Shown: positions 21,867 through 29,633 of the stretch, piece by piece
How the letters are laid out: every line of letters begins with the position of its first letter
Position numbering within the stretch: position 1 is the stretch's first letter
Assembly (NCBI RefSeq): GCF_001613005.1
Contig: NZ_BDBN01000001.1
Span: forward strand, 178,734 to 242,733
DNA from: Nocardia nova NBRC 15556
GTDB lineage: Bacteria > Actinomycetota > Actinomycetes > Mycobacteriales > Mycobacteriaceae
Direction: 5' to 3'
Length of the DNA: 64,000 nucleotides
Translations under genes and position numbers: made by a program
Notes under the pieces: generated by a model
What the model saw: the letters and a program-made list of their open reading frames with translations, nothing else
The model's database searches: none
Told to the model about the DNA's origin: nothing

Positions 21867-21922
21867 GCAAATCTCCGGACAATTCCGAGACGGACGTACG
21901 ACTTAGGTACGCTATCCCAGCC

Positions 21923-21996
21923 GCCCCCGTAGCCCAATTGGCAGAGGCAGCGGACTTAAAATCCGCACAGTGTCGGTTCGAGTCCGACCGGGGGCA
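21923..21996 (+). tRNA. tRNA with anticodon TAA (Leu-UAA), short variable loop
   Basis: The 74-base cloverleaf has acceptor GCCCCCG/CGGGGGC, anticodon stem GCGGA/TCCGC around loop CTTAAAA (anticodon TAA), variable loop ACAGT, and T arm GTCGG/CCGAC around TTCGAGT. CCA is not encoded; CC follows the discriminator A. Leucine tRNAs normally have a long class II variable arm; this one does not. Integrase remnants lie just downstream, so it is a likely attachment site. Confidence 0.93.
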
Positions 21997-22093
21997 CCTC
22001 ATTCGGCCCGGTAGAGGCGTTTTCTGGGGCCTTCAGTTGCCTTGCGGAGCCTTGAAATCCGACCCCCATGCGACCCCCACGGCGGACCGCCCC

Positions 22094-22264
22094 CTAGTCA
22101 GCGCCGGGGGCGGGCAAGTTGTCCAGGAGAGCGCCGGGGGTCGTCTTGAGCCCGGCCGCAAACCGCAGGACGCGGGAGCTGCGCTGCCCGCGTTCGACCT
22201 GACCGAGATGGGTCCAGTGCACTCCGATTTCGTGAGCCGCTCTTTCGCCCGGCTCTGGTGGCGG
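22094..22264 (-). pseudogene. Remnant of an XRE-family regulator
   Basis: On the minus strand the frame ending at 22094 reads ERAAHEIGVHWTHLGQVERG, then QRSS, VLRFAAGLKTTPGALLDNLP. This is the recognition half of an XRE helix-turn-helix protein with a small internal deletion. The first helices and the start codon are missing. It lies about 100 bp beyond the tRNA-Leu 3' end, next to an integrase remnant, so it is probably left over from an integrated element. Confidence 0.6.
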
Positions 22265-22307
22265 TAGGGCTGCGAGCGCCCCGGCTAGGGGTACTACCCC
22301 CGCCACG

Positions 22308-22576
22308 CGCGGCATCCGCCTCCACGACCTCCGGCATACGTTCGCGGTGATGCAGTTGATGGCCGAGGTGCACTTCATGCAGGTGTCAAGTGGCTCGGGC
22401 ACAGCACCTTCACGCTCACCTTGAATACCTACGGCGACTGGATCCCCGAGGAGGAAAGCGGAGCAGGCAATCAGCTCCCCGAACCGCCCAAGGCGATTAC
22501 TCCTCCGGCGCAGGCGATTCCGGATTCGGCTCCGTCGAACGTGGTGCCGTTGTTTGGTCGTCGGTCGGCGGGGTAG
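22308..22576 (+). pseudogene. Tyrosine-recombinase (phage integrase) C-terminal remnant, frameshifted
   Basis: One frame reads RGIRLHDLRHTFAVMQLMAE; HxLRHT is the active-site box II of tyrosine recombinases. After a +1 shift near 22388 the next frame continues KWLGHSTFTLTLNTYGDWIP, the final box with catalytic His and Tyr, and runs to a stop at 22574-22576. N-terminal domains are absent. It lies 0.3 kb from the tRNA-Leu 3' end. Its 3' end is antisense to the end of the following minus-strand gene. Confidence 0.8.
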
Positions 22577-23429
22577 TGGCCAGTCGTTGATTTCGGAGAG
22601 CGACGCGTTCGCGTCGCTTCTCCTCGATGTGGCGTTTGCGTTCCGCCTGTCGCCGCTCACGGCGCTGCGCTTCGGGAGCGGCATCAGCGGCATATACCCA
22701 CACGCCGGAGTTCTCACTGCCGAAGTTGTTCAGCGCCCTGGTCATCGACTCAAGCAGGTCGTTCTGCCTCTGCAGAAGCTTGGCTACGTGATGAACTGTC
22801 TTCACCTCCATCCGTATCGTGTCTTTCAGGGTGTCCCAGTCGAGGACCGCCTTCGTCGTATACGGCTTGCCCTGGCTGTCCGTATAGGCAACGGTCCCCT
22901 CGTGCCGTGTGGCGAGTCCTTCTGCCTGAAGCCGCTCCGGCGCGTAATCCCAACTCGTACGCCATTCCTGCGCTGGAGCCAGAATCGGAATCACTTCCGG
23001 ATAGCTGAGGTCGGTCACGCCCTCGCTGGGCGCCATAGGATTTGGGCTGACCTGTGGTTGAGTGTCGAACGATAGCCGCACATCGTAGGCCGGTGTTGCG
23101 CCGAAGTTCTTGACGACTAATTCTAGATCTTCCCAGAAGGTGTGGTTCGGCTCGGTAAACATGACGACATTTGGCTGAGATTGCTCGTCGCGGGTCTTCT
23201 GCGCCTCGCGGGCTTCATGTTCCAGCGTTTCTTGAGCTAGTCGCGCCTGTGTCGCCAGCGCAGTTTGGGCTTGCTCGTCCTGCTTTCGCTGCGCATCACG
23301 TGCTGCTTCAATCTGCCCCAACGCTGCTTTGACCTGCTTGTTCGCGAACCATCCCGCAACGATCACGGTCACGAGAGCGATTCCCGCAGTGACCCATGCC
23401 GCCAGTGCCGCCCACGCATCAGCCCTCAT
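22497..23429 (-). CDS. Hypothetical membrane-anchored coiled-coil protein
   Basis: A 310-aa protein not assigned to a family. One N-terminal membrane helix (AALAAWVTAGIALVTVIVAG) is followed by a charged, Gln/Ala-rich coiled coil to about residue 85. A globular middle follows (PNVVMFTEPNHTFWEDLELV, then VKNFGATPAYDVRLSF). The tail is strongly basic then acidic. Similar layouts occur in hypothetical proteins of actinobacterial prophages and islands. The ATG at 23429 is used; a TTG two codons upstream is possible. Its 3' end overlaps the integrase remnant, suggesting element-borne DNA. Confidence 0.7.
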   Translation of the reverse strand: MRADAWAALAAWVTAGIALVTVIVAGWFANKQVKAALGQIEAARDAQRKQDEQAQTALATQARLAQETLEHEAREAQKTRDEQSQPNVVMFTEPNHTFWEDLELVVKNFGATPAYDVRLSFDTQPQVSPNPMAPSEGVTDLSYPEVIPILAPAQEWRTSWDYAPERLQAEGLATRHEGTVAYTDSQGKPYTTKAVLDWDTLKDTIRMEVKTVHHVAKLLQRQNDLLESMTRALNNFGSENSGVWVYAADAAPEAQRRERRQAERKRHIEEKRRERVALRNQRLATTPPTDDQTTAPRSTEPNPESPAPEE

Positions 23430-23548
23430 GTCCAAAGCGTATCGAGCAGGACTGACAACTCGCGCGCTGGCGATGAGGGAACCGTGCCGGGCTCGCGGGC
23501 GTCCTATAGGTTCGTAGCGGTCGTGTTGGTCGAGCGGGAGGACGTCGG

Positions 23549-24073
23549 GTGCAGCGACGAGTGGCAGGGGTGGCGGTCGCGATCGGGGCGGTGCTGGCGG
23601 TGATGACAGCGGGGTGTAGCTCGACTACGGACGGTGCGGCTACCTCGACCACGAGCGATGCTGCTGCGGCAGTGTGGGATCCGTGTACGCAGATTCCCGA
23701 TTCGGCGTTGACGGCCGCGCAGGTGGACCCGAGCACAAAGGATTCCGGTATCGCGGGGGTTCACCAGCACGGATGGGAGATTTGCGGATGGAAGGGCTCA
23801 AAGTACGCGATTACCGTCTACTCCACCGGCAAATCCGCTTCGGAGGTCGCCAACAAGACGGGCAATACCGGCCAACAGAGTGTGACGATTGCTGGTCGTT
23901 CGGGCACAGAGTTCAGGCAGGGTAGCGATACCGAATGTGACGTGGTTTTCGGTGCGCAGCAGGGCGCGGTGCAGCTCCAGGTGATCGGACGGCTCGCCGA
24001 AGACCATCCGATCGATCCGTGCCAAACCGTGGCCAGCGTTGGGGAGTCGCTCGTTCCGGTGTTTCCGAAGTAG
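23549..24073 (+). CDS. DUF3558 lipoprotein
   Basis: A 174-aa exported lipoprotein with signal sequence and lipobox VMTAGC (Cys at residue 23), a Ser/Thr/Ala linker, then the DUF3558 domain: WDPCTQIPDSALTAAQVDPS, then GWEICGWKGSKYAITVYSTG and PCQTVASVGESLVPVFPK. DUF3558 proteins are abundant, paralogous cell-envelope lipoproteins of Nocardia and relatives with unknown function. GTG at 23549 with GAGGAC upstream. A 131-aa gene follows 12 bases later. A degenerate paralogue lies convergently at 24523. Confidence 0.88.
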   Translation: MQRRVAGVAVAIGAVLAVMTAGCSSTTDGAATSTTSDAAAAVWDPCTQIPDSALTAAQVDPSTKDSGIAGVHQHGWEICGWKGSKYAITVYSTGKSASEVANKTGNTGQQSVTIAGRSGTEFRQGSDTECDVVFGAQQGAVQLQVIGRLAEDHPIDPCQTVASVGESLVPVFPK

Positions 24074-24085
24074 CAAGGGGGCGGT

Positions 24086-24481
24086 ATGGCAAGTAGTGAT
24101 CTTTCGGCATGGCAGCAACGCGTAGCGGAGGCCAGGTCCGGTGATCTGTACCTCGACAACGAGCAGGTGGCTCGTGAGTGCCTGGCTGCGTGCAACAAGC
24201 GCATCGAGGATTTGCAGGACCTCCACATTTATGTTCTGCGAGCTCAAAGCGTTTCCGGCTTCGGTGATTTCGATATGGGCCACATGCTCGAGGGACAGTT
24301 CAAACTTCAGGCCACGGGTGATGACAACTCCATCGATAAGATCGTGGAGGATCACATCGAGACCGTGAAGAATATGCGGGAGGTCATGGCGATTTCGCTG
24401 GCTCGGCTCACCGGCCAGGACTACACGAACTCGACCACACTGAACGGAATCATCGACCAGAACCCCGCGCCGAAGAAGTAG
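24086..24481 (+). CDS. Hypothetical protein paired with the DUF3558 lipoprotein
   Basis: A 131-aa soluble, largely alpha-helical protein beginning MASSDLSAWQQRVAEARSGD, with ECLAACNKRIEDLQDLHIYV in the middle. The helical layout and size resemble the small helical proteins next to DUF3558 lipoproteins in Nocardia, but I do not recognise a defined family and see no WxG motif. Strong ribosome-binding site AAGGGGGCGGT directly upstream. It is probably co-transcribed with the lipoprotein and could be its cytoplasmic or secreted partner. Confidence 0.72.
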   Translation: MASSDLSAWQQRVAEARSGDLYLDNEQVARECLAACNKRIEDLQDLHIYVLRAQSVSGFGDFDMGHMLEGQFKLQATGDDNSIDKIVEDHIETVKNMREVMAISLARLTGQDYTNSTTLNGIIDQNPAPKK

Positions 24482-24522
24482 CCGGACTGAGTCATTCGGA
24501 CCGAACTGCCTTGTCGCACTTC

Positions 24523-25236
24523 CTATTCCGGAAACCATGGGACGAGGCTCTCGCCGATTCGAGCCAGCAGTTCACAGGGTTCCGGCGGATTATCCAATGC
24601 TGCGCGGATCAGTACCTGAAGTTGGATGACGCCCTGCTGTGCAGCGAATACAACGTTGCAGTTGAGATGTTTCGATGCTCCGTCAAGCCTGAATTGCCGA
24701 CCGCTGCGGCCGGCGATCGTCACGTCGGTGAAATCGACGTTGCCGGGCTTGTTCTCGAACTGATCGACGGTGCGCGCGGTCGAGTAGACGGTGATCGAGT
24801 ACTCGGGGCCGCGCCATCCGCAGATCCTCCAGCCGATCTGCTCGACCCCGGCGATTCCGGATTCGCTGCTCGACGCATCGACGTTCGACGCGCGCAAGGC
24901 ATCGGCGGGTATGCCGGTAGACGGATCCCACAGAGCGGTTGCCTCGGCGGTTGGTGTGGCTCCGGCGGTAAGCCAGCGCCCAGCCGCTTGCAACGCTGTG
25001 CATATCGCCGTCGCTATGACATGTCGCCGTATTGATTCCTCTACTCCGCCAGTCGGATACAGATCAGCCTGAACTGGACCGCCCCCATGCGGTTTGGGTG
25101 CTGCCGCGATTGTTTGTAGGACGAAGCGGACTGCCGCATCGAGGCCCCATGTGATCGCGATCGCGACTGCCGCCGGCGCGCGCTGCGCCCACTTGTCGGC
25201 GAGGTCGATGCGCCGGGCAGGAAAATTGGGCTTCAT
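24523..25236 (-). CDS. DUF3558 paralogue lacking the lipobox, with an unusual N-terminal extension
   Basis: A 237-aa reading frame. From about residue 92 it is a DUF3558 domain (LWDPSTGIPADALRASNVDA, GWRICGWRGPEYSITVYSTA, CELLARIGESLVPWFPE) clearly paralogous to the gene at 23549. The segment that should be the signal peptide reads VIATAICTALQAAGRWLTAGA, with Ala where the lipobox Cys is expected, and GAGGAATCA before an ATA where a start would be. The frame stays open upstream to an ATG at 25236 with AGGGAG. Either a decayed lipoprotein gene or a neofunctionalised intracellular form. Confidence 0.6.
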   Translation of the reverse strand: MKPNFPARRIDLADKWAQRAPAAVAIAITWGLDAAVRFVLQTIAAAPKPHGGGPVQADLYPTGGVEESIRRHVIATAICTALQAAGRWLTAGATPTAEATALWDPSTGIPADALRASNVDASSSESGIAGVEQIGWRICGWRGPEYSITVYSTARTVDQFENKPGNVDFTDVTIAGRSGRQFRLDGASKHLNCNVVFAAQQGVIQLQVLIRAALDNPPEPCELLARIGESLVPWFPE

Positions 25237-25391
25237 TGTTCTCCCTATCATCGAGAGGTTGTGTTCGTGCCGTGCAGGTGCGAGTACGACCAGGGCACAA
25301 CACAGCTGGTTGTGCGGTGTGCGGGGGCGGCAATGGGCACGCCCGCGTGGCACTTCGACAGCGGACCGCGGCTGCGAGACTGTGGTTTCGG

Positions 25392-25688
25392 TTAGCCGCT
25401 GGTGGCCCAGCGGGCGAAGGACAGCCTTGGGTGGACGGTTTCGACGTCGGCGAGCATCATCACCGCGTTCAGGGTGAGGAAGTCGAAATGATGTGTGGAC
25501 GGGGCGATTACGGCTTCGGCGCCGGTGGCGCGGACCTGGTCGACCAGGGGGATGCGGCTGGATTCCGGGGCCCAGACAAGGCGGTAGCCGAGACGGGTGG
25601 CCAGGCGGCGTACTTGGGCGGTGTCCCAGTCCGGGGCGGTGGATTCGGGATGTACCCAGCCGAGCGCGATCGGATGAGCGGGCGTCAC
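25392..25688 (-). CDS. Small resolvase-fold-like protein without the catalytic serine
   Basis: A 98-aa protein: IALGWVHPESTAPDWDTAQV, then RRLATRLGYRLVWAPESSRI and VDQVRATGAEAVIAPSTHHF, ending ADVETVHPRLSFARW. The order resembles the N-terminal domain of serine resolvases, but the catalytic Ser and partner Arg are absent and there is no DNA-binding domain. It is therefore unlikely to recombine DNA. The GTG start at 25688 overlaps the stop of a 38-aa membrane protein (GTGA), implying co-translation. I recall similar small genes next to XRE regulators in Nocardia; function unknown. Confidence 0.7.
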   Translation of the reverse strand: MTPAHPIALGWVHPESTAPDWDTAQVRRLATRLGYRLVWAPESSRIPLVDQVRATGAEAVIAPSTHHFDFLTLNAVMMLADVETVHPRLSFARWATSG

Positions 25689-25801
25689 CGCTGGGAGTCC
25701 TTGCGGCGGCGTTCACCTCGCAGGGGTAGGCGCGCTAACGCGAAGGTCAGTCCGAGCAGTGCTGCGATGAGCAGCAACAGGATCCAGTCACAGCCTTTCA
25801 T
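25685..25801 (-). CDS. 38-aa single-pass membrane protein
   Basis: A short gene beginning MKGCDWILLLLIAALLGLTF: one transmembrane helix of about 20 residues followed by a strongly basic tail (LPLRGERRRKDSQR). GGAGGGG lies five to six bases before the ATG at 25801, and the stop overlaps the next GTG start. That supports it over the longer upstream frame. It may anchor or regulate the downstream resolvase-like protein; this is inference from coupling only. Confidence 0.65.
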   Translation of the reverse strand: MKGCDWILLLLIAALLGLTFALARLPLRGERRRKDSQR

Positions 25802-26309
25802 AACGCACCCCTCCATCCCCGCGGTCGGCAAGAGCGCCCACCGCCGAGGAGCCAGGGTTCGGCCGGCTACGGACCCGGCGATGGGGCCGTATCTCAAGGT
25901 ATGAGAGGAGTCACGCGCCTTCTGTCCTGAAAGGACAAGGGCGACAGAGGATGCGCTCGGGAAGAGCGCTCGGGGGCAGCGCTCGTATACGCCGTGTGGG
26001 ATCGGCGTACGGACCCGCAACTCGGACAAGGTGTGCGGGGTCGCGCCAGAAATCGGCGTGCAGGGCCCAGGTGCACGGACTCGGCATGCGGGCCATGTGC
26101 GCGGGCTCGGCGTGCGGGGATGACCTGCGGACTCGATGCTCGGTCGAGGCGCGCCGGGGGCCGACGCGCGGCCCCGCTCTCGGACTCGCCGTGTGGGTTG
26201 GGCGCGCGGAATCAGCGGCGGATCTCGCTGAGGTCGGGGCGATGCCGTCGCGTGGACTCGGGATCCGGGGCAGCGCTTCGGCTCAGTGCTCGGGTTCGGC
26301 GTGCGGGGG
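25802..26309. other. Non-coding, low-complexity spacer with degenerate repeats
   Basis: No convincing gene. From about 25960 the sequence is made of drifting repeats around CGGACTCGGCGTGCGG-like words, which open frames on both strands without family-like proteins. At 26212-26255 there is a short, indel-bearing copy of the last codons of the XRE gene that ends at 26730. Confidence 0.6.
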
Positions 26310-26545
26310 TTAGCGGCGGGTCTCGCCGGAGCCCGGGGCGATGCCGATTCGCCGTGTGAGGCCGCGTGGTTCGCGGGGGGACCGGCATCGCAGCGGCGGC
26401 GCGGAATTGGTCGGCCACTGCTTTTCGGGGAAATCGTCTGCGTAGATGCGTTCGCTCGCCACCGCGGCGGCTGTGGCGCAGGTTTCCGGACTGGCGTCTA
26501 GGGCGTTCTGTTCGGATGAGGACGGTGATCTCTCGTCGCGCGGAC
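26310..26545 (-). pseudogene. Truncated, frameshifted copy of the adjacent XRE regulator's 3' end
   Basis: On the minus strand the end reads GLTRRIGIAPGSGETRR, against GLAWRIGIAPDSGDTRR in the intact gene ending at 26730. Upstream, in another frame, KAVADQFRAA matches EAVADQLRAA, and ERIYADDFP matches QRVHADVF. At least two frameshifts separate these blocks. Nucleotide similarity fades near 26545. It represents about the last 75 codons only, with no start. Confidence 0.75.
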
Positions 26546-26729
26546 TCGGCGCTCGCACTTGTCGCGTGGGGTCGACGAGCGGACCCGACGCTCGAACCTT
26601 GCTTGCGGCCTGTGGGATCGGCGTGCGGACGTGGCATGTGGGGTCGTCGGTCGAACTCGGCGTGCGGATTCGACGGCTAGGAGGGCAGGGGCCGGCGTGC
26701 GGACTCGACGCTCGAGCTCGGCGTGCAGG

Positions 26730-27992
26730 TTAGCGGCGGGTGTCGCCGGAGTCGGGGGCGATGCCGATTCGCCATGCCAGGCCGCGTAGTTCGCGGCCGC
26801 CGGCATCGCGGCGGGCGGCGCGGAGTTGGTCGGCTACCGCTTCCCGCACGAAGACGTCGGCGTGGACGCGTTGGGGTGCAAGGCGTTCCGCTCGCATCAG
26901 GGTGGCGATTCCTTCTTCCCGCCGGCGGCGATCCGTCAGAAGTGCTCGGCCGATCTCCATGTGGAATTCGGCCTGCCTCGAAGCGCTCGGCAGCGCAGCC
27001 ACGTTCACCCGGTGCGCTTGATCGGCCACCTTCCTGCTGTCGCCGAATTCGTTCCCGATCGTGGCCTTCCAGATCCCGACATTCGCGCGACCGAAGAACA
27101 TATGTCCGAACGAGCCCACCTCCGTATCGAGGCGTCGAGCGATATCGTCGGCCTCGCCGAGATGTGTTTCGGCGGTGTCTCGATCGCCCTGTACGGCTGC
27201 TGCCAGGGCCGCGGACAGATGAAGCATCCCGTACGCCTGCACGACATCATCGTCATCGAGATGTGGGCGCAACTCGTCGGCCACGCGCACGGCGCGCCGA
27301 TACTGTTCCGGCCGTGACAATCCGCCTGTTGCGTCTCCGCGCAGCCATGCCGTGAATCCCTGCCATGCAGGCGATTCCAGAGCCTCGGCGCAGTGCTGCG
27401 CCTCTTTGGCTGCCAGCAGAGGAAGGCCGCGGCCGCCGAGGCGCTTACTCGTCCACATCGCAGCTGCATAGCACCAGATCATCCCGATCAGGGTTTCGCG
27501 TCGATGTACGGGAGAACGGACATAAGCCGCATGCAGTTCACCGAGCAGCTTCGGCATCAACTCCGCCTGCGCAGCGTAATCCGCTGTGCCCTGCGACAGT
27601 CCGATCAGCCGCTGGATGTCCGCAGCGATGGCCGGCCACTCCCGCATCGGTAGCCCGGGGTCTTCACCCAGTTCGAAGATGTCGAGCACGTTTTCGATCG
27701 CGACCAGTCCGGCATAGGCCGCATCGTTGGCGCTCGGGTGCTCGGCTTGCCATGGCACCGGTGAGAACTCGCTCGGCGCCACGCGTAGTGCGGCCGCGAT
27801 CGCCTCGAGGGTGCGCCGGTTCTCCAGCGACTTCTCGCCTCGCTCCAACTTTCCGAGGTATCCGTAGGAGATTCCGGCGAGTCCGGCGGCGGCTTCGAGG
27901 CTCAGGCCGCGCCAGGCGCGGATTTCGCGCAGGCGGCGGCCGAGGTCGTTCGGCGGGATGCCGCTGTCGTCGTATTTCTGCCCCACACCCAT
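26730..27992 (-). CDS. XRE-family regulator with a TPR-like C-terminal domain
   Basis: A 420-aa protein. An N-terminal helix-turn-helix (GRRLREIRAWRGLSLEAAAG, then LAGISYGYLGKLERGEKSLE) is followed by about 330 residues of helical repeats (for example VVQAYGMLHLSAALAAAVQG and RDTAETHLGEADDIARRLDT), as in peptide-sensing or Streptomyces-type XRE-TPR regulators. The ATG at 27992 is used; a GTG three codons upstream is possible and neither has a strong ribosome-binding site. Degenerate copies of its 3' end lie downstream, then the small membrane and resolvase-like genes on the same strand. Confidence 0.85.
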   Translation of the reverse strand: MGVGQKYDDSGIPPNDLGRRLREIRAWRGLSLEAAAGLAGISYGYLGKLERGEKSLENRRTLEAIAAALRVAPSEFSPVPWQAEHPSANDAAYAGLVAIENVLDIFELGEDPGLPMREWPAIAADIQRLIGLSQGTADYAAQAELMPKLLGELHAAYVRSPVHRRETLIGMIWCYAAAMWTSKRLGGRGLPLLAAKEAQHCAEALESPAWQGFTAWLRGDATGGLSRPEQYRRAVRVADELRPHLDDDDVVQAYGMLHLSAALAAAVQGDRDTAETHLGEADDIARRLDTEVGSFGHMFFGRANVGIWKATIGNEFGDSRKVADQAHRVNVAALPSASRQAEFHMEIGRALLTDRRRREEGIATLMRAERLAPQRVHADVFVREAVADQLRAARRDAGGRELRGLAWRIGIAPDSGDTRR

Positions 27993-28637
27993 GGTTACCA
28001 CGCTACGACCAGCGGCTCGTTCGTGCAGTAAGACCGTTGATATGCGCGGGGATCGTGAGGCCCCGCTTCGAAGCCGCGCGTCGCGGTACCACGGCTCCGG
28101 CTGTCCGGTCCCAGCGGTGTTGGGGCAGGCGGATGAGCCGGGGCTGGTTAGCGCGAAGCAACACCTGTCGACTTCGCGCCGGAGGCCGATCCAGCGGCGT
28201 GCGGGCGCGGTTGCACTTCGATGAGTTCGGACAGCTGAGGCTCAGGCATGGAGAACATCCGGACGCCAGCCCGGCGGTAAGGCGCCCATTTGGCCGGAAA
28301 GCTTCATGTAGGCCGGCAGGTGGCGAATATATTGCGGAAGAGACTGTCAGGGACATCGTGCGCTTGTCTGCTCTGCGATCGTCCGTGACGTCGCTAACGG
28401 CCGGTACGGAAGTCGGTCGGTGGTGATTTCATGGTCCGGCCGAACTCCTTGCACGGCTCCAACCGTCGAGGAACGGTGAATTAATCGTGCAAACCGACCC
28501 TGATTCTGCGGTTTTCTCGCATTCTTGCGGAGGTTTGCTCGATTTGTTCGCCCCATCCACAGGCGCGTGCTGATTCACAGGTCTGCCGTTCGACCAGGTG
28601 AGCTTCGGATCCCCCTGTCACCGAGCCGGAATCATCG
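27993..28637. other. Intergenic region carrying a palindromic repeat
   Basis: About 645 bp between divergent genes. I see no supported gene; a 33-codon minus-strand frame at 28148-28249 lacks a ribosome-binding site and relatives I recognise. The main content is the 58-bp palindromic repeat at 28485. Promoters for the two flanking genes must lie here but I cannot place them with confidence. Confidence 0.55.
28485..28542 (+). repeat. 58-bp palindromic dispersed repeat, copy A
   Basis: Starts TCGTGCAAACC and ends GGTTTGCTCGA, near-perfect inverted ends, with CGGTTTTCTCGCATTCT in the core. It is the same length as, and about three-quarters identical to, 32631..32688. The left arm AAACCG can pair either with the inner CGGTTT or with the outer GGTTT. 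REP/MITE-like. Confidence 0.75.
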
Positions 28638-29462
28638 GTGACCGTGATTCGAACCAGGGCGGAGTTGATGCGCGAAGTCTCGGCGGCCACGATCACCGCT
28701 CGCTGTCGCCGCGGGGAATACACACGTGTGTTGCCGGGGATCTATGCGGTCGGGAGGGTTACCCAGCGCACCAGGTGTGAGGCGGTGATCGCATGGTTGC
28801 CGGAGGCGGTGTTGAGTCATCGCACTGCGGCGTGGTTGTGGGGAATGTTGCCGGAACCCGAATCGGTCGAGGCGACTGTGCCTCGGGCGCGGTATCGAGC
28901 GACGCCGGAGTGGCTTCGGTTGATCCGGCGCAATTTACGGTCCGACTGGATCGATGAGGCCTGGGGGTTTGCGGTGACAACTCGGTCCCGCACGTTGCTC
29001 GATTGTCTGCCGATCCTGCCCGCCGCCGAGGCGGGCCGCATGGTCGACAACCATGCCCGTGCGGTGGCCCCCGCCTTGTCGGACCTGACCGCCGGCCAGT
29101 ACGGCTCGGCGCATTTGCGGGAGCATTTGCGTTGCGCCGCATTCGATGCCGCCTCGGAGCCGGAGCGAATGTTCGCTCGCGCGCTGGCGCGGCGCGGTCT
29201 TCGTCTGCTCCTGAATCAGCCGATCGGACAGTACATCGGTGATCTCGTCGATGAACGGTCGCGGACGATCATCGAGATCGACGGTCGTGAATTCCACAGC
29301 GATGCACTGACATTCCGACTTGATCGGCGGCGTCAGAATGCCCTGCTGGGCGCCGGATGGTTCGTGTTGCGATATGCCGCCGCCGATGTGAACAGGTACC
29401 TCGATGCGTGCGTCGAGGAGGCCGCGCGGGTGATTCGACGCAGGCGCAGAAGCCGCAGATAG
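28638..29462 (+). CDS. AbiEi-type antitoxin-domain protein with DUF559 nuclease-like C-terminus
   Basis: A 274-aa protein. The N-terminus resembles the AbiEi antitoxin winged-helix domain (VSAATITARCRRGEYTRVLP, then GIYAVGRV and AVLSHRTAAWLWGM). The C-terminus is a DUF559/Vsr-like PD-(D/E)xK fold: SEPERMFARALARRGLRLLL, then IGDLVDERSRTIIEIDGREF and ALLGAGWFVLRYAAADV. Such fusions are very common, multi-copy genes in actinobacteria and usually lack a cognate toxin, as here. The GTG at 28638 begins the domain. Whether it binds DNA, cuts it, or neither is unknown. Confidence 0.82.
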   Translation: MTVIRTRAELMREVSAATITARCRRGEYTRVLPGIYAVGRVTQRTRCEAVIAWLPEAVLSHRTAAWLWGMLPEPESVEATVPRARYRATPEWLRLIRRNLRSDWIDEAWGFAVTTRSRTLLDCLPILPAAEAGRMVDNHARAVAPALSDLTAGQYGSAHLREHLRCAAFDAASEPERMFARALARRGLRLLLNQPIGQYIGDLVDERSRTIIEIDGREFHSDALTFRLDRRRQNALLGAGWFVLRYAAADVNRYLDACVEEAARVIRRRRRSRR

Positions 29463-29633
29463 TGCGGACCACTTTGCCATCTGATACGCCTTGGCTCATC
29501 CATCCGGCCGGACAGCGCTCGGATAACCCGCGGCGCCGCGCAAGGAATTCCGCCCGCATCCGCCACGCGGGTCTGCCCACGTATCCGGAGCATCGGGTGC
29601 GGATACGTGAGCAAGGGCTGGAGTCGCGGAGGA

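Noticed and set aside
25960..26740. Long open frames on both strands in the CGGACTCGGCGTGCGG region
   Set aside because: They arise from GC-rich repetitive sequence; the proteins are Arg/Ala-rich without domains, and the only homology is to the 3' end of the neighbouring gene.
26000..26740. Possible CRISPR-like periodicity
   Set aside because: Units drift in length and sequence and there are no unique spacers of constant size; no cas genes are present.
28148..28249. 33-codon minus-strand frame starting MPEPQLSELIEVQ
   Set aside because: No ribosome-binding site, no recognisable family, and position in a repeat-bearing spacer; too weak to call.
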